Shown here in pieces: positions 43,122 through 53,000 of a stretch of DNA of 64,000 nt. Position 1 is the stretch's first letter, and every line of letters starts with the position of its first letter. Position numbers and translations under genes: made by a program. The notes under the pieces were generated by a model. It saw only the letters and a list, made by a program, of their open reading frames with translations. It was not told the origin of the DNA and ran no database searches. This DNA comes from DASRJG01 sp964647625 (lineage in GTDB: Bacteria; Acidobacteriota; Polarisedimenticolia; Polarisedimenticolales; DASRJG01), in contig CAZYHZ010000012.1 in the NCBI GenBank assembly GCA_964647625.1, forward strand, positions 22,571-86,570. Direction: 5' to 3'.

Positions 43122-43892
43122 TCAAACGGGATCTCGCGGCAGCCACAGCGACCGGGCGGTCAGCTCCCGATGGTCCATTCCGGCCGCCTTGTCGAGGAGC
43201 TTCATGCGCTCGGGGAGCGTCGCCGGGAATCGCCAGGTGTCGGAGCGGCCGCCGGCCGCGGTGAACGCCTCGCTCCACTCGGCCCAGAACGGAACGGGCG
43301 TCTTCGCGATCGGCTCGATGACGAGCACGCGCGACCCCCGGCGGTTCGCGGCGAGCAGCCGGCCCAGAAGCCTGGCGCGGGCGGCGTCGGACAGCTCGTT
43401 GACGACGTACGCGGCGATGACCCCTTCGCGGTCGGAGCCGAAGCCGGCTTTGCCGAGGTCCCCGCGGTGGAACGTCGCCGACAGGCCGAGCGTCTTCACG
43501 GTCCATTCGGCCTCGCCGACGGTCCATGCCCGCGAATCGAAGCCGGCGATGTGCGCCGTCCCGCCGGAGGCCACCGCCCACGCGGCCCCGCCGGCGCCCG
43601 TGCCCGAGCCCAGGTCGACGATGCGGGCCGGGGGAGGGCGGTGCGCGTCGAGCGCCAGGACGATCGCACGGACCGTCAAGAAGTGGAGCGGTCCGTAGAA
43701 CAAGGCGAACGCCGCGCGCTTGCCTGCGCCGTCCGTGGCCGCGCCGCGCTCGATCCGGTCGCGCTTCTGCACGTAGACGGCCGACAAGGCCTGGAGCGCT
43801 CGCCGGACCTCCTGGAAGGTCAACGATTGCAGATGGCGCTCTTCGAGGGCCCGATACCACGAATCGACGTCGATGCCCGCACGCCGCTCCAT
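43122..43892 (-). CDS. SAM-dependent methyltransferase
   Basis: A class I methyltransferase of about 256 residues. A helical N-terminus (LEERHLQSLTFQEVRRALQA) precedes the SAM motif ARIVDLGSGTGAGGAAWAVA, then IAGFDSRAWTVGEAEWTV, FHRGDLGKAG and IAAYVVNELSDAARARLLGR. Substrate unknown; the VIEPIAKTPVPFWAEWSEAF segment is reminiscent of methyltransferases linked to ribosome-associated functions, but the match is weak. The ATG at 43892 is used; an in-frame TTG at 43907 is possible. It starts 27 bases from the divergent peptidase gene. Confidence 0.82.
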   Translation of the reverse strand: MERRAGIDVDSWYRALEERHLQSLTFQEVRRALQALSAVYVQKRDRIERGAATDGAGKRAAFALFYGPLHFLTVRAIVLALDAHRPPPARIVDLGSGTGAGGAAWAVASGGTAHIAGFDSRAWTVGEAEWTVKTLGLSATFHRGDLGKAGFGSDREGVIAAYVVNELSDAARARLLGRLLAANRRGSRVLVIEPIAKTPVPFWAEWSEAFTAAGGRSDTWRFPATLPERMKLLDKAAGMDHRELTARSLWLPRDPV

Positions 43893-43918
43893 CGCGTCAT
43901 CGTACAATCGCCGGCCCG

Positions 43919-45142
43919 ATGCGCGCGCTCTCGCTCCTCCCGATCGGCATCGTGGCGAGTTTGGTGCTCGCCGATGCCCCGCGTCTGACCCAGCCGGAAG
44001 CCGAAGCCGCGGTGGCCGAGGTCCTTCCCGATCTTCAAGTGATCCGCGGCTTGAGGTTCAAGACCCCGGTTCCCGTCACCGTCATCGACGACGCCAAGGC
44101 GCGGGCGTATGCGCTCTCGCGCGTCAAGCGCATGACGCCCGAATCGAAGATCCGCGCCGACGAGACGGTATTTCATCTCCTCGGGATCGTGCCGGAGACG
44201 ACCGACGTCTTGAAGACGCTGCTCGACGTTCTCGAGGAGCAGGCGGGCGGGTTCTACGATCCCGGGTCGAGGTCGTTCTATCTCCTGGACGACATGCCGA
44301 AGGACATGACGGCGCTCCTCACCGCCCACGAGATGACGCACGCGCTCGAGGACCAGCGGTACGACATCGACGGACGCCTGATGAAGATCCTCGACGATGA
44401 CGACGCCTCGTTCGCCCTTTCGGCCGTCGCCGAAGGCAGCGCAACGGCGGCTTCCGCGGTGTACGTCGCGCACGCGATCGCCGAGGGGAAAATCGACGCC
44501 GCGAGGGCCGGCGCGATGAGCGAGACGCTCAAGACCGACCGGTTGAACGCGATGCCGCCCGCATTGCGGCGCGAGCTGCTCGGGCCCTACATCCTCGGGA
44601 TGAGCTTTCTCCTTCGCGGGCACGTCGAACGGCTCCAGAAGGGCTTCCCCAAGGACGACGTCGATGCGGCATGGGCCCGGCCTCCCAAATCGTCCGAACA
44701 GATCCTGCATCCGGAAAAGTACTGGGATCCGGCGCAGCGGGACGAGCCGAAGCCGGTCACGATCCGCGATCCGCAGAAAGTGCTCGGGCCCGGCTTCAAG
44801 CGATCGGGCTTCGGCGTGCTCGGCGAGCTGACGATCGGCAGTTTGCTCGGCGCGCCCGCACCCGACGCGAGCGAGCTGGCGGAAGGCAGCGCAGCGGCGT
44901 GGACCAACGCCGCGGCCACGGGGTGGGGCGGAGACCGCTTCGAGCTGTGGACGAAGGGCGACTCCTCCGTCGTTCTCCTGGCGACTGTGTGGGATACGGA
45001 AAAGGACGCCGCGGAGTTCGCCGCGGCGCTCGCGGGAAAGCCCAAGCTCGCGTTTCGTAGAGAAGGGGTCCACGTCGGGATCGTCGCCGGGGCTCCTCCC
45101 GACAAGCGCGACGCGCTGCTCCAGCTTCTGGCGCACCCGTGA
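43919..45142 (+). CDS. Exported HExxH metallopeptidase-like protein
   Basis: A 407-residue protein with a short N-terminal hydrophobic export signal (LSLLPIGIVASLVLADA). It contains a zincin HEMTH motif at residues 137-141 (TAHEMTHALEDQ), with a candidate third ligand Glu172 in AVAEGSATAAS, and DVLEEQAGGFYDPGSRSFYL ahead of it. No named peptidase family is certain. The C-terminal half (SSVVLLATVWDTEKDAAEF) may be a non-catalytic domain. The GTG of the symporter overlaps its stop by four bases, so the two are coupled. Confidence 0.8.
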   Translation: MRALSLLPIGIVASLVLADAPRLTQPEAEAAVAEVLPDLQVIRGLRFKTPVPVTVIDDAKARAYALSRVKRMTPESKIRADETVFHLLGIVPETTDVLKTLLDVLEEQAGGFYDPGSRSFYLLDDMPKDMTALLTAHEMTHALEDQRYDIDGRLMKILDDDDASFALSAVAEGSATAASAVYVAHAIAEGKIDAARAGAMSETLKTDRLNAMPPALRRELLGPYILGMSFLLRGHVERLQKGFPKDDVDAAWARPPKSSEQILHPEKYWDPAQRDEPKPVTIRDPQKVLGPGFKRSGFGVLGELTIGSLLGAPAPDASELAEGSAAAWTNAAATGWGGDRFELWTKGDSSVVLLATVWDTEKDAAEFAAALAGKPKLAFRREGVHVGIVAGAPPDKRDALLQLLAHP

Positions 45143-46407
45143 AGCGTCCGATCCCCCTGCACTGGAAGATGCTCGCCGGCGGGCTCGCCGGAACGATCCT
45201 CGGCCTGCTCGCGAACGAGCTCGCCGAGGGCAGCGCGGGGCTCGACACCTTCATCAAGTACGTGACGACGCCGGTCGCGCAGATTTTCCTGCGCCTCCTG
45301 TTCATGCTCGTGATCCCGCTGCTGCTGTCGGCGCTGGCGCTCGGCGTGACGGGCTTGGGCGACGTGCGGCAGCTCGGGCGGATCGGGCTACGGACGCTGA
45401 TCTACACCGTGTCGGTCTCGATCATCGCCGTCGTGCTCGGCGTCGGGCTCGTCAATCTGCTCCAACCCGGCACGGGGATGAGCGAAAGCAAGCGCCAGAT
45501 CCTGCTGGCGCGCGCGCAGGCAGCCTCAGGAACGCTCACCACGACGACGACCGCGCCCAAGGCCGGGTTCGACCTGCTCGTCCAGATGATCCCGGACAAC
45601 CCTGTCAAAGCCGCCGCGAACGGCGACATGCTCGGCGTCATGGTGTTCGCGCTGTTCCTCGGAATCGGACTCTCGCTGACGCGCACCGAGGCCGCGCGAA
45701 GGCTCGAGGAGGCCCTCCAGGGCCTCTACGACGTCGCGATGACGCTGATCGGCATGGTCATCAAGCTCGCGCCGTACGCGGTGTCCGCGCTCTTGTTCAA
45801 CCTGACGGCACAGATCGGATTCGATGCGCTGACGCTTCTGGCGCGATACGTCGGCGTCGTCGTGCTGGCGCTCGCGATCCACCAGTTCGTCGTCTACGGA
45901 GCGCTCGTCCAGTTCCTGGGAAAGATGAGCCCGCGTGCCTTCTTCTCCGGGATCGAAGAAGCCATGCTGATGGCGTTTTCGACCGCATCGTCGAATGCGA
46001 CGCTACCGACGGCGCTCGAGGTCGCCGAGAAGAAGCTCAAGCTTCCCGCGCACGTCAGCCGCTTCGTGCTGACGATCGGCTCGACGGCGAACCAGAACGG
46101 CACCGCTCTGTTCGAAGGGGTGACCGTCCTGTTCCTCGCGCAGTTCTACGGCGTCGAGCTGGGGCTCGCGCGTCAAATGATCGTCGTCGGGATCTGCGTG
46201 CTCGGAGGCATCGGGACGGCCGGCGTGCCGGCGGGGTCGCTGCCCGTCGTCGCGCTGATCCTCGGCATGGTCGGCGTTCCGCCCGAAGGCATCGGCATCA
46301 TCTTGGGCGTCGACAGGTTCTTGGACATGTGCCGCACCACGCTGAACGTCAGCGGCGATCTCGCGGCCGCGGTCGTGATCTCGCGCGGAGAGCGCTCGCC
46401 CGCCTGA
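45139..46407 (+). CDS. Dicarboxylate/amino acid:cation symporter (DAACS)
   Basis: A 422-residue inner-membrane sodium- or proton-coupled symporter of the GltP/DctA type with about eight helices and two re-entrant loops. Family signatures: LRLLFMLVIPLLLSALALGV, the serine-rich loop FSTASSNATLPTALEVAEKK, IGSTANQNGTALFEGVTVLF, the second loop GGIGTAGVPAGSLPVVALIL, and VDRFLDMCRTTLNVSGDLAA. Substrates are probably C4-dicarboxylates, glutamate or aspartate. Its last 235 bases overlap, on the opposite strand, the 3' end of the sigma factor gene. Confidence 0.92.
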   Translation: MKRPIPLHWKMLAGGLAGTILGLLANELAEGSAGLDTFIKYVTTPVAQIFLRLLFMLVIPLLLSALALGVTGLGDVRQLGRIGLRTLIYTVSVSIIAVVLGVGLVNLLQPGTGMSESKRQILLARAQAASGTLTTTTTAPKAGFDLLVQMIPDNPVKAAANGDMLGVMVFALFLGIGLSLTRTEAARRLEEALQGLYDVAMTLIGMVIKLAPYAVSALLFNLTAQIGFDALTLLARYVGVVVLALAIHQFVVYGALVQFLGKMSPRAFFSGIEEAMLMAFSTASSNATLPTALEVAEKKLKLPAHVSRFVLTIGSTANQNGTALFEGVTVLFLAQFYGVELGLARQMIVVGICVLGGIGTAGVPAGSLPVVALILGMVGVPPEGIGIILGVDRFLDMCRTTLNVSGDLAAAVVISRGERSPA

Positions 46408-47042
46408 GCCGGGGTCCAGCGCTGCTTGATGCGCGTGCGCAGGCGGGCCATCGCCTTCGATTCGATCTGCCGCACCCTCTCGCGGGACATCCCGAGCGTC
46501 TCGCCGACCTCGGCGAGCGTCATCGCCGGCCCCCCGTCCAGGCCGAAGCGCCGGATGATGATCTCGCGCCAGCCCTTGGGAAGCTCGAGCACGCACGTCA
46601 AGATCAGCGCCGCGCTCTCGGTGGTCACGACCGAATCGATCGCCGCCGGCCGATCGCGATCGGCCAGCACGTCTTCCCAGCGCAGCGTGCTGCCGGACGC
46701 GACCGGGCCGTCGAGGGAGACGTCGTCGCGATCGCGGTTGTTCCCGTTTCTCGGCACCGGACGGCGGACGACGCGGGCATGATGCGCGACGAACGATTGC
46801 ATGCGGCGACGCGCCCACCAGGACGCGTACGTCAGAAACTGCACACCGTGCGCCGGATCGAATCGCAGCGCCGCCTCGAACAATCCGAGGCGGCCTTCGG
46901 CCTCGAGATCGTCGCGGGAGACTCCGGAGTACAGGAACTCCCGCGTAAGCCACGAGACGTAGTTCAGGCCCGTTTGAACGGACGCCCATGCGCTGCGAAT
47001 GCGCTCGGCATCATCGATCGCCGCTTCGATCGCTTCGCTCAT
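46173..47042 (-). CDS. Sigma-70 family sigma factor with antisense-overlapping C-terminal tail
   Basis: A 289-residue sigma factor with region 2 (VSRDDLEAEGRLGLFEAALR; FDPAHGVQFLTYASWWARRR) and a region 4 HTH (LAEVGETLGMSRERVRQIES; KAMARLRTRIKQRW), closest in style to group 3/RpoH-like factors. After IKQRW at about residue 211 the frame continues for some 78 residues across the end of the convergent symporter gene without a stop. That tail is Pro/Ser/Thr-rich and probably has no fold. Either the tail is real or a nearer stop has been lost. The target regulon is unknown. Confidence 0.85.
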   Translation of the reverse strand: MSEAIEAAIDDAERIRSAWASVQTGLNYVSWLTREFLYSGVSRDDLEAEGRLGLFEAALRFDPAHGVQFLTYASWWARRRMQSFVAHHARVVRRPVPRNGNNRDRDDVSLDGPVASGSTLRWEDVLADRDRPAAIDSVVTTESAALILTCVLELPKGWREIIIRRFGLDGGPAMTLAEVGETLGMSRERVRQIESKAMARLRTRIKQRWTPAQAGERSPREITTAAARSPLTFSVVRHMSKNLSTPKMMPMPSGGTPTMPRISATTGSDPAGTPAVPMPPSTQIPTTII

Positions 47043-47173
47043 AAGAGCCCCCCTTCGATAAGCGACCGTCTCTGCTGTGCTCGCTACTTAATTACCCCCC
47101 GGAACGAAGTCCGGAAAGGCGAGAAAGGGGTGTGCGTGCGGATCGTGCGGATCGAACTCCGCAACCCAAAACG

Positions 47174-48010
47174 TCAGAGCCTTCGACCCCGCGAATCGAA
47201 TTTGCGCATGCCGGACGGCAGCTTGACGGAGAGGACGCCGCGATCGAGGAGTTTCCACGAGATGGGCTCCGCGTCGTTCCCGTAGCGCCATCCATAGATC
47301 CATTGAGTCCCTTCGGCGACGTCGAACACCATCACCCCGCGCTCGTTCAGGGATTCGTCGCGAAAGGCGACGTCCGCGGCGACGAAGCCGCCGTCGGACG
47401 ATGCGTCGATCCTCAGGGTTTCCCCGTAGCCGTCGGGCACGCGCACCTCTTCGTTGCCGTTGGCGTCGAGGACGCGCACGTCGGTGGGGCCGGATCTCGG
47501 GACGAACGTCGTCGCCACGACCCCGCGATCGCCGGAGAGCGCCAGGATTTCCTTGACCCAGCGCGCCTGCTCGAGCGTCACGCGCCAGCGCCCGTCGGGG
47601 TGGGTGGGATCGACGAGCGTCAAGGTCGTCGTGCTCGTCACCGTGTCGTCGGCGTCGGTCGCCTTCGGGGAGAGGTTGACGCGGCTGACGTAAGTCGTGC
47701 GCGCGACGACCGCGCTGCCCCCGTCCGGCGCCACCGCGGCCTTTTCGGTCGTTCCTTTTTCCTCGACGACCGCACCGGATTCCGATCCGTCCTTCGAGTC
47801 GGCCAAGCCCATGTCGCGGACGCAGAGCCCTCCGTGAAACACGAGCAGATGAGTGGGCGCCTCGGGGGAGGTCTTGTACGAGCGTGGGATCGCCAGCGCC
47901 TTGTAGTCCGCATCGGACGCCGCCAGAACAACCACGCGGTCCGGGTGGGGCTCGGCCGCGGCCAGCACGGTCGTGGCCAAGAGCGCGCTCGTGGCAAGCC
48001 TCGCGATCAT
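47174..48010 (-). CDS. Secreted protein of unknown function, beta-rich
   Basis: A 278-residue protein with an export signal (MIARLATSALLATTVLAAAE). The mature part alternates short strands typical of a beta-propeller or related sheet protein (ALSGDRGVVATTFVPRSGPT; DVRVLDANGNEEVRVPDGYG; MVFDVAEGTQWIYGWRYGND). No enzymatic motif or named family is recognised. It is transcribed away from the superoxide dismutase gene; the 131 bases downstream separate it from the sigma factor start and show no gene. Confidence 0.75.
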   Translation of the reverse strand: MIARLATSALLATTVLAAAEPHPDRVVVLAASDADYKALAIPRSYKTSPEAPTHLLVFHGGLCVRDMGLADSKDGSESGAVVEEKGTTEKAAVAPDGGSAVVARTTYVSRVNLSPKATDADDTVTSTTTLTLVDPTHPDGRWRVTLEQARWVKEILALSGDRGVVATTFVPRSGPTDVRVLDANGNEEVRVPDGYGETLRIDASSDGGFVAADVAFRDESLNERGVMVFDVAEGTQWIYGWRYGNDAEPISWKLLDRGVLSVKLPSGMRKFDSRGRRL

Positions 48011-48069
48011 CCCGCCTATTCTACGGGCCTCGGGCTAGAATGCCTTCTTTACACCCGAGGAGGAACACC

Positions 48070-48681
48070 ATGGCCTTCCAGCTTCCCCCGCTTCCCTACG
48101 CCTTCGACGCGTTGGAGCCGCACATCGACGCCAAGACGATGGAAATCCATCACGACAAGCACCATGCGGCGTACGTCACGAACCTGAACAAGGCGCTCGA
48201 ATCCCACCCCGACCTCCAGAGCCTGTCGATCGAGAAGCTCGTCGCGGACGTCAAGCGCGTGCCCGATTCGATCCAGGCCGCCGTCGTCAACAACGGAGGC
48301 GGCCACTTCAACCACACGATGTTCTGGTCCTTGATGAAGAAGGGCGGAGGCGGGGAGCCGGCGGGCGATCTCGCGGCCGCGATCAAGTCGGCGTTCGGAT
48401 CGTTCGCCGATTTCAAGACCAAGCTCGCGGCCGCAGGGATGGCACGCTTCGGTTCGGGCTGGGCGTGGCTCGTCATCCGCGACGGAAAGCTTGCGATCGA
48501 ATCGTCGCCCAACCAGGACAACCCGCTGATGAGCGGCGCCAAGCCCGTCCTCGGCGTCGACGTGTGGGAGCACGCCTACTACTTGAAGTACCAGAACCGC
48601 CGCGCCGACTACCTCGAAGCATGGTGGAACGTCGTCGACTGGGCCAAGGCCGCGGAGCACTACGACGCCGCGAAGCGGTAG
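48070..48681 (+). CDS. sodA: Superoxide dismutase, Mn/Fe family (Mn-like)
   Basis: A 203-residue cytosolic enzyme dismuting superoxide to oxygen and hydrogen peroxide. Metal ligands lie in MEIHHDKHHAAYVTNLNKAL, GGHFNHTMFWSLM and LGVDVWEHAYYLKYQNRRAD. The metal-tuning glutamine is in NQDNPLM near the second half, and GGHFNH lacks the FeSOD Gln, both favouring manganese. A strong GAGGAGG precedes the ATG. No signal peptide. Single-gene unit. Confidence 0.96.
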   Translation: MAFQLPPLPYAFDALEPHIDAKTMEIHHDKHHAAYVTNLNKALESHPDLQSLSIEKLVADVKRVPDSIQAAVVNNGGGHFNHTMFWSLMKKGGGGEPAGDLAAAIKSAFGSFADFKTKLAAAGMARFGSGWAWLVIRDGKLAIESSPNQDNPLMSGAKPVLGVDVWEHAYYLKYQNRRADYLEAWWNVVDWAKAAEHYDAAKR

Positions 48682-48777
48682 CGCAGGACCGACCGCCGGT
48701 GGGTGATTTCTCGGACGCACCGAGGCGGCACCGCATCGGACGAGCAAGGGCGCGGGCAGCGCGCGGCGGGCGCACGC

Positions 48778-48860
48778 CCATGATCCTCTCGACGCACCCG
48801 TATCCCGAGGCGCGCATCGCCGAGATCGGGCGGTACCTTGCGGAACAGGGAGGTCGCTAG
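48778..48860 (+). pseudogene. Probable remnant of an M48-type metallopeptidase C-terminus
   Basis: The stretch reads PMILSTHPYPEARIAEIGRY, then LAEQGGR and a stop. LSTHPxxExRIxxI is the usual end of M48 peptidases. The preceding bases back to the superoxide dismutase stop encode nothing resembling the HExxH core. It is either a leftover tail or an unrelated 26-codon frame. Confidence 0.4.
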
Positions 48861-48864
48861 GAGC

Positions 48865-49986
48865 ATGAACCCAACCTACAGGCTCGACGATCTCGAGGCG
48901 ATCTTCACTCCTGCGCTCGTGTTCTATCCGGAGCTGATCCGGCGCAACATCGCACGCGTGATCGAGATGGCCGGTGGTCCCGCGCGGCTTCGGCCGCATG
49001 TGAAGACCCACAAGACGCGGGAAATCGTCAAGATCCTTCTCGACGCGGGCGTGACGAAGCACAAGTGCGCCACGATTGCCGAAGCGGAGATGCTCGCATC
49101 GATCGGCGCTCCGGACGTGCTCATCGCCTACCCGCTGGTCGGGCCGAACGTCGGCCGCTTGATCGAGCTCATTCGCGCCCATCCCCGCACACGGTTCTCG
49201 ACGCTCATCGACCATCCGGACGCGACGCTCGCTCTGGCGGCGCAGGCGGAGAAAGCCGGGGTGTCGGTCGGTGTGATCCTCGATCTCGACGTCGGGCAGC
49301 ACCGGACCGGTATCCCGATCGGGGACGACGCGCTGGCCCTGTACGCCCAGGCCGCGGACTCGCCGGCGCTCACGCCCAACGGCTTTCAGCTCTACGACGG
49401 GCACAACCATCAGCCGGATCGCGCCGAGAGGGAGGCCGGCGTCCGCGCATTCTTGGCGCCGGTGCTCGCGCTGCGCGAGAAGGCGCTCGCGCGCGCGATC
49501 CCGGTCCCGCGTCTCGTGTGCGGAGGCACGCCGAGCTTTCCGGTCTACGCGAAGATGGAAAACGTCCCTGGGATCGAGTGCTCCCCCGGCACTTTCGTCC
49601 TCCACGATGCAGGGTACGGGCCGGCGTACGCCGACCTTGCCGGCATCACGCCCGCCGCCGTGCTCGTCACGCGAGTGGTCAGCCGCCCGACGCCCCACCG
49701 TGTGACGCTCGACCTCGGGAACAAGTCGGTCGCCGCGGACCCGGCCTTGGAGAAGCGCGTCGCGCTGCTCGACTTTCCCGAGTGCAAGACGGTGGCCCAC
49801 AACGAGGAGCACCTCGTCGTCGAGACCCTGCGCGAATCGGCTTTCAAGCCGGGTGACGTCGTTTATGCCTTGCCCGGGCACATCTGTCCGACGGTCGCGC
49901 TTTACAAGGACGTGCTGGTGGCAGAAGCCGGAAAGATCGTCAGTCGCTGGAGCGTCGCCTCCCGAGACCGAATGCTCACGGTGTAG
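48865..49986 (+). CDS. D-threonine aldolase-family PLP enzyme
   Basis: A 373-residue PLP-dependent enzyme with alanine-racemase-type N-terminal barrel. The PLP lysine is in RLRPHVKTHKTREIVKILL (Lys47). Further elements are CATIAEAEMLASIGAPDVLI, VGVILDLDVGQHRTGIPIG and the glycine-rich VCGGTPSFPVYAKM. The C-terminal metal ligands characteristic of D-threonine aldolases are visible in HNEEHLVVE and LPGHICPTVALY. It likely cleaves a D-beta-hydroxy amino acid to glycine plus aldehyde. AGGAGC precedes the ATG at 48865. The gene ends 22 bases before the convergent Kelch paralog. Confidence 0.9.
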   Translation: MNPTYRLDDLEAIFTPALVFYPELIRRNIARVIEMAGGPARLRPHVKTHKTREIVKILLDAGVTKHKCATIAEAEMLASIGAPDVLIAYPLVGPNVGRLIELIRAHPRTRFSTLIDHPDATLALAAQAEKAGVSVGVILDLDVGQHRTGIPIGDDALALYAQAADSPALTPNGFQLYDGHNHQPDRAEREAGVRAFLAPVLALREKALARAIPVPRLVCGGTPSFPVYAKMENVPGIECSPGTFVLHDAGYGPAYADLAGITPAAVLVTRVVSRPTPHRVTLDLGNKSVAADPALEKRVALLDFPECKTVAHNEEHLVVETLRESAFKPGDVVYALPGHICPTVALYKDVLVAEAGKIVSRWSVASRDRMLTV

Positions 49987-50007
49987 GCGAGCTACGCCGC
50001 ACGCTTC

Positions 50008-53000
50008 TCACGGACACCCCGCTGCCGGCACACGCTCCGTGGCCGACGAATCGAACCCGTAGCCGCCGTTGCCGCAAACGTTCTGCGCGCGGATCAGGTA
50101 GTAGTAGCCGTCCCCGCTCGACGGGTTCGACCGCGTGTCGCCATAGCTCGTCGCCGCGACGTCGTTGGCGAGGCACGTCGCGCCGGCCGCCGCCTGCACG
50201 CGCAGATCGCTCAGCGTCGACGAGACCAGGTCGTACGTCGTCCCGCCTCCGAGGCCAGACCAACTCACGGTCGTCGTGGCGTGCCCCGACATGCCGACGA
50301 CTGGAATCTCGGGAGGCGGACCGGGCGTGCCGGCGCAGACACCGCCGCTGCACGTGTCGTTGTTGGTGCACAGCGCGCCGTCGTCGCAGGGTGCGGTGTT
50401 GAACGTATGCCCGCAGCCGCCGGCACCGTTGCAGGTGTCGGTCGTGCAAACGTTCGAGTCGTTGCACAGCGAGGCGCCGCCGTTGTCGATCGCGCCGTCG
50501 CAGTCGTCGTCGACGCCGTTGCACGTTTCGGTCATTCCGGGATGCACGCCGTTGTTGGCGTCATTGCAATCCAGAGTGTTCGTTACGTACCCGGCGGGCA
50601 CCGTCCCGTCGCAAGCGGGTAGCGAGATCGCGGCGTTTCCGTATCCGTCGCCGTCGGCGTCGCGATAAACGATGAGACCGCTGGGGCAGGCGCAGTAGAT
50701 GCCGGGATAAGTCGGCGTAACCTGTCCGCCCCAGACGATCATTTGCGACCCGGTCCACACGGCCGCGTGCGACTGTCGGGCATCGGGCACGTTGTCGCCC
50801 ACAGACGTCGGCGACCATGAATCGGTCGAAGGATTGTAGCGTCCGCCGGCATTGAGCAGGACCGAACCGGAGTACCCACCCCAGACGATCAGTTCCGCGC
50901 CTGTCCAGACCCCTGAAAATTGATCGCGTCCCGCCGGAACGTTGGCGCCGGTCGAAGTCGGAAGCCAAGAGTCCGTGGCGGGTGAGTACACGCCGCCCGT
51001 GTTGAGGTAATTCCCGTTGTACCCGCCCCACACGAGCATCGAGCTTCCGGTCCAAACATCGGCGGAACGCATGCGCCCCGGCGGGACGTTGAGACCCGTC
51101 GACGTCGCGGTCCACGAGTCCGTTGCGGGGTCGTAGCGCCCGCCGGAATTGAGGTAGAAGCCCGCTCGGGTCCCGCCCCAAACGATCATCTGGGAGCCCG
51201 TCCAGACTCCTGCATGGCCGGCGACTCCGAGGGGAGCGTTGGTCGTGGAAGTGGGAAGCCAGGAATTCGACAGCGGGTTGTAGCGTCCGCCCGTGTTGGT
51301 CGGTCCATTCGAGTTGCCACCGCCCCATACGATCATCTCCGTGCCGGTCCATACCAACGAGTGGCCCGTGCGTATGGACGGCGTGTTCGCGCCGGTTGAC
51401 GTCGTCGTCCAAGAGTTGGTTGCCGGATCGTAGAGGCCACCCGTTGCGACGGAGCTGCCGCCTCCCCACACGATCATTCGACGGCCGGTCCAAATCGCCG
51501 GGGTCGACGGAAGGTTGGCGGCCGTTGCCATAGACATCCAGTTGTCGGTCGCCGGGTTGTAGCGCGAGCCTGGGGTCGAGTCATTGCTCCCATTCCAGAT
51601 GAGCATCTCCGTGCCGGTCCACACGGCCCCGACGCCCGCGCGAGACGGCGGAGCGCCCGCCTTGAACTGGGTCGGCAGCCAGGTGTCCGATGACGGGTTG
51701 TAACGTCCGCCGGTGCTCATCACGGTTCCGTTGGTGCCGCCCCAGACGATCATCTCGCTACCGGTCCAGACCGCCGTGTGTCCCCCCCGTCCCGCCGGAA
51801 CGTTGGCGCCGGTCGACGTCGCCAGCCACGAATCGGTCGAAGGATTGTAGCGACCGCCGGTTGTGAGATATGGCCCCGCAGTTCCACCCCAGACGATCAT
51901 CTCGGACCCCGTCCACACCGCGCTGAACCCGCTTCGCCCGGTGGGCACGTTTGCGCCCTCCGAGGTCGGCGTCCAGCTGTTGCTCGCGGGGTTGTAACGG
52001 CCGCCTCTGCTGCCCGACCCACCCCAGATGATCATCTCGGTGCCGCTCCACACCGGAGGTCCGTTGGGTGCAGCGAGCAACGTCGGAACGGGTGCCGTCA
52101 TCGTCGACCAGGAGTTCGTGGAAGGATCGTAAAGCGCGCCGCCGCCGTTGAAGCCAAATCCGGCCTGCCCGCCGTAAACGATCATGCGGGTTCCCGTCCA
52201 CACGGAGACTGCGCTTGCGCGAGCCGAAGGCACGTTGGCCCCGGTCGAAGTCGGGGCCCAGGTATCGGTCGAAGGATCGTAGAGCCCGCCCGTGTTCTGG
52301 TATGAACCGCCGAACCCACCCCACACGATCATCCGCGTTCCCGTCCACACGCCCGTCGCCGCGCCTCTCGCGGAGGGCACATTCACTCCGGTCGATGTCG
52401 GGAGCCAGGAATTCGTCGAGGGGTTGTACCGACCGCCGGTGTTACCGGACGTGCCCCAGACAATCATCTCCGTGCCCGACCAGACGACCACGGGAAGAAC
52501 TCCTGCGGCCGGAACGTTCGCTCCGGTCGATGTGGGCGTCCAACTGTCCGTCGCGGGATTGTATCGGCTGCCGTCGTTGCGTACGTTGGAGTCGCTTCCC
52601 CCCCAGATGATCATCTCGCTGCCGGTCCAAATCGCGGCGTGACCCGACCTTGCGCTGGGCTCATCCACGGTCTTGGCCCACGTGTCGTTCACGCAAGGGC
52701 CGCTTGACGTTGCGGCGAGCGTGTAGGTCGCAGGCGCCGCGGTCAGCTCGGGGCTGATGCTCGCCTTCGCTTCGGACCACCACGCGTCGAACGAGCGCTT
52801 GGGCCAGACCACCGAGACCGTGATCAGCTCGTCTTTCGACTGCGAGCGGACGGCGGTGACGACAAATCCGCCCGGCGTCTCTTCCAGTGCGGTGAAGTGT
52901 CCGACCGGAAGCCGGCTCGGTTCGGCGTGGAACGATTCTCCCAGGCGGCTGAGCTTGTCCGTCCATTCGTCCGGGTCGAGCACGATCGCAGAGATTGGCT

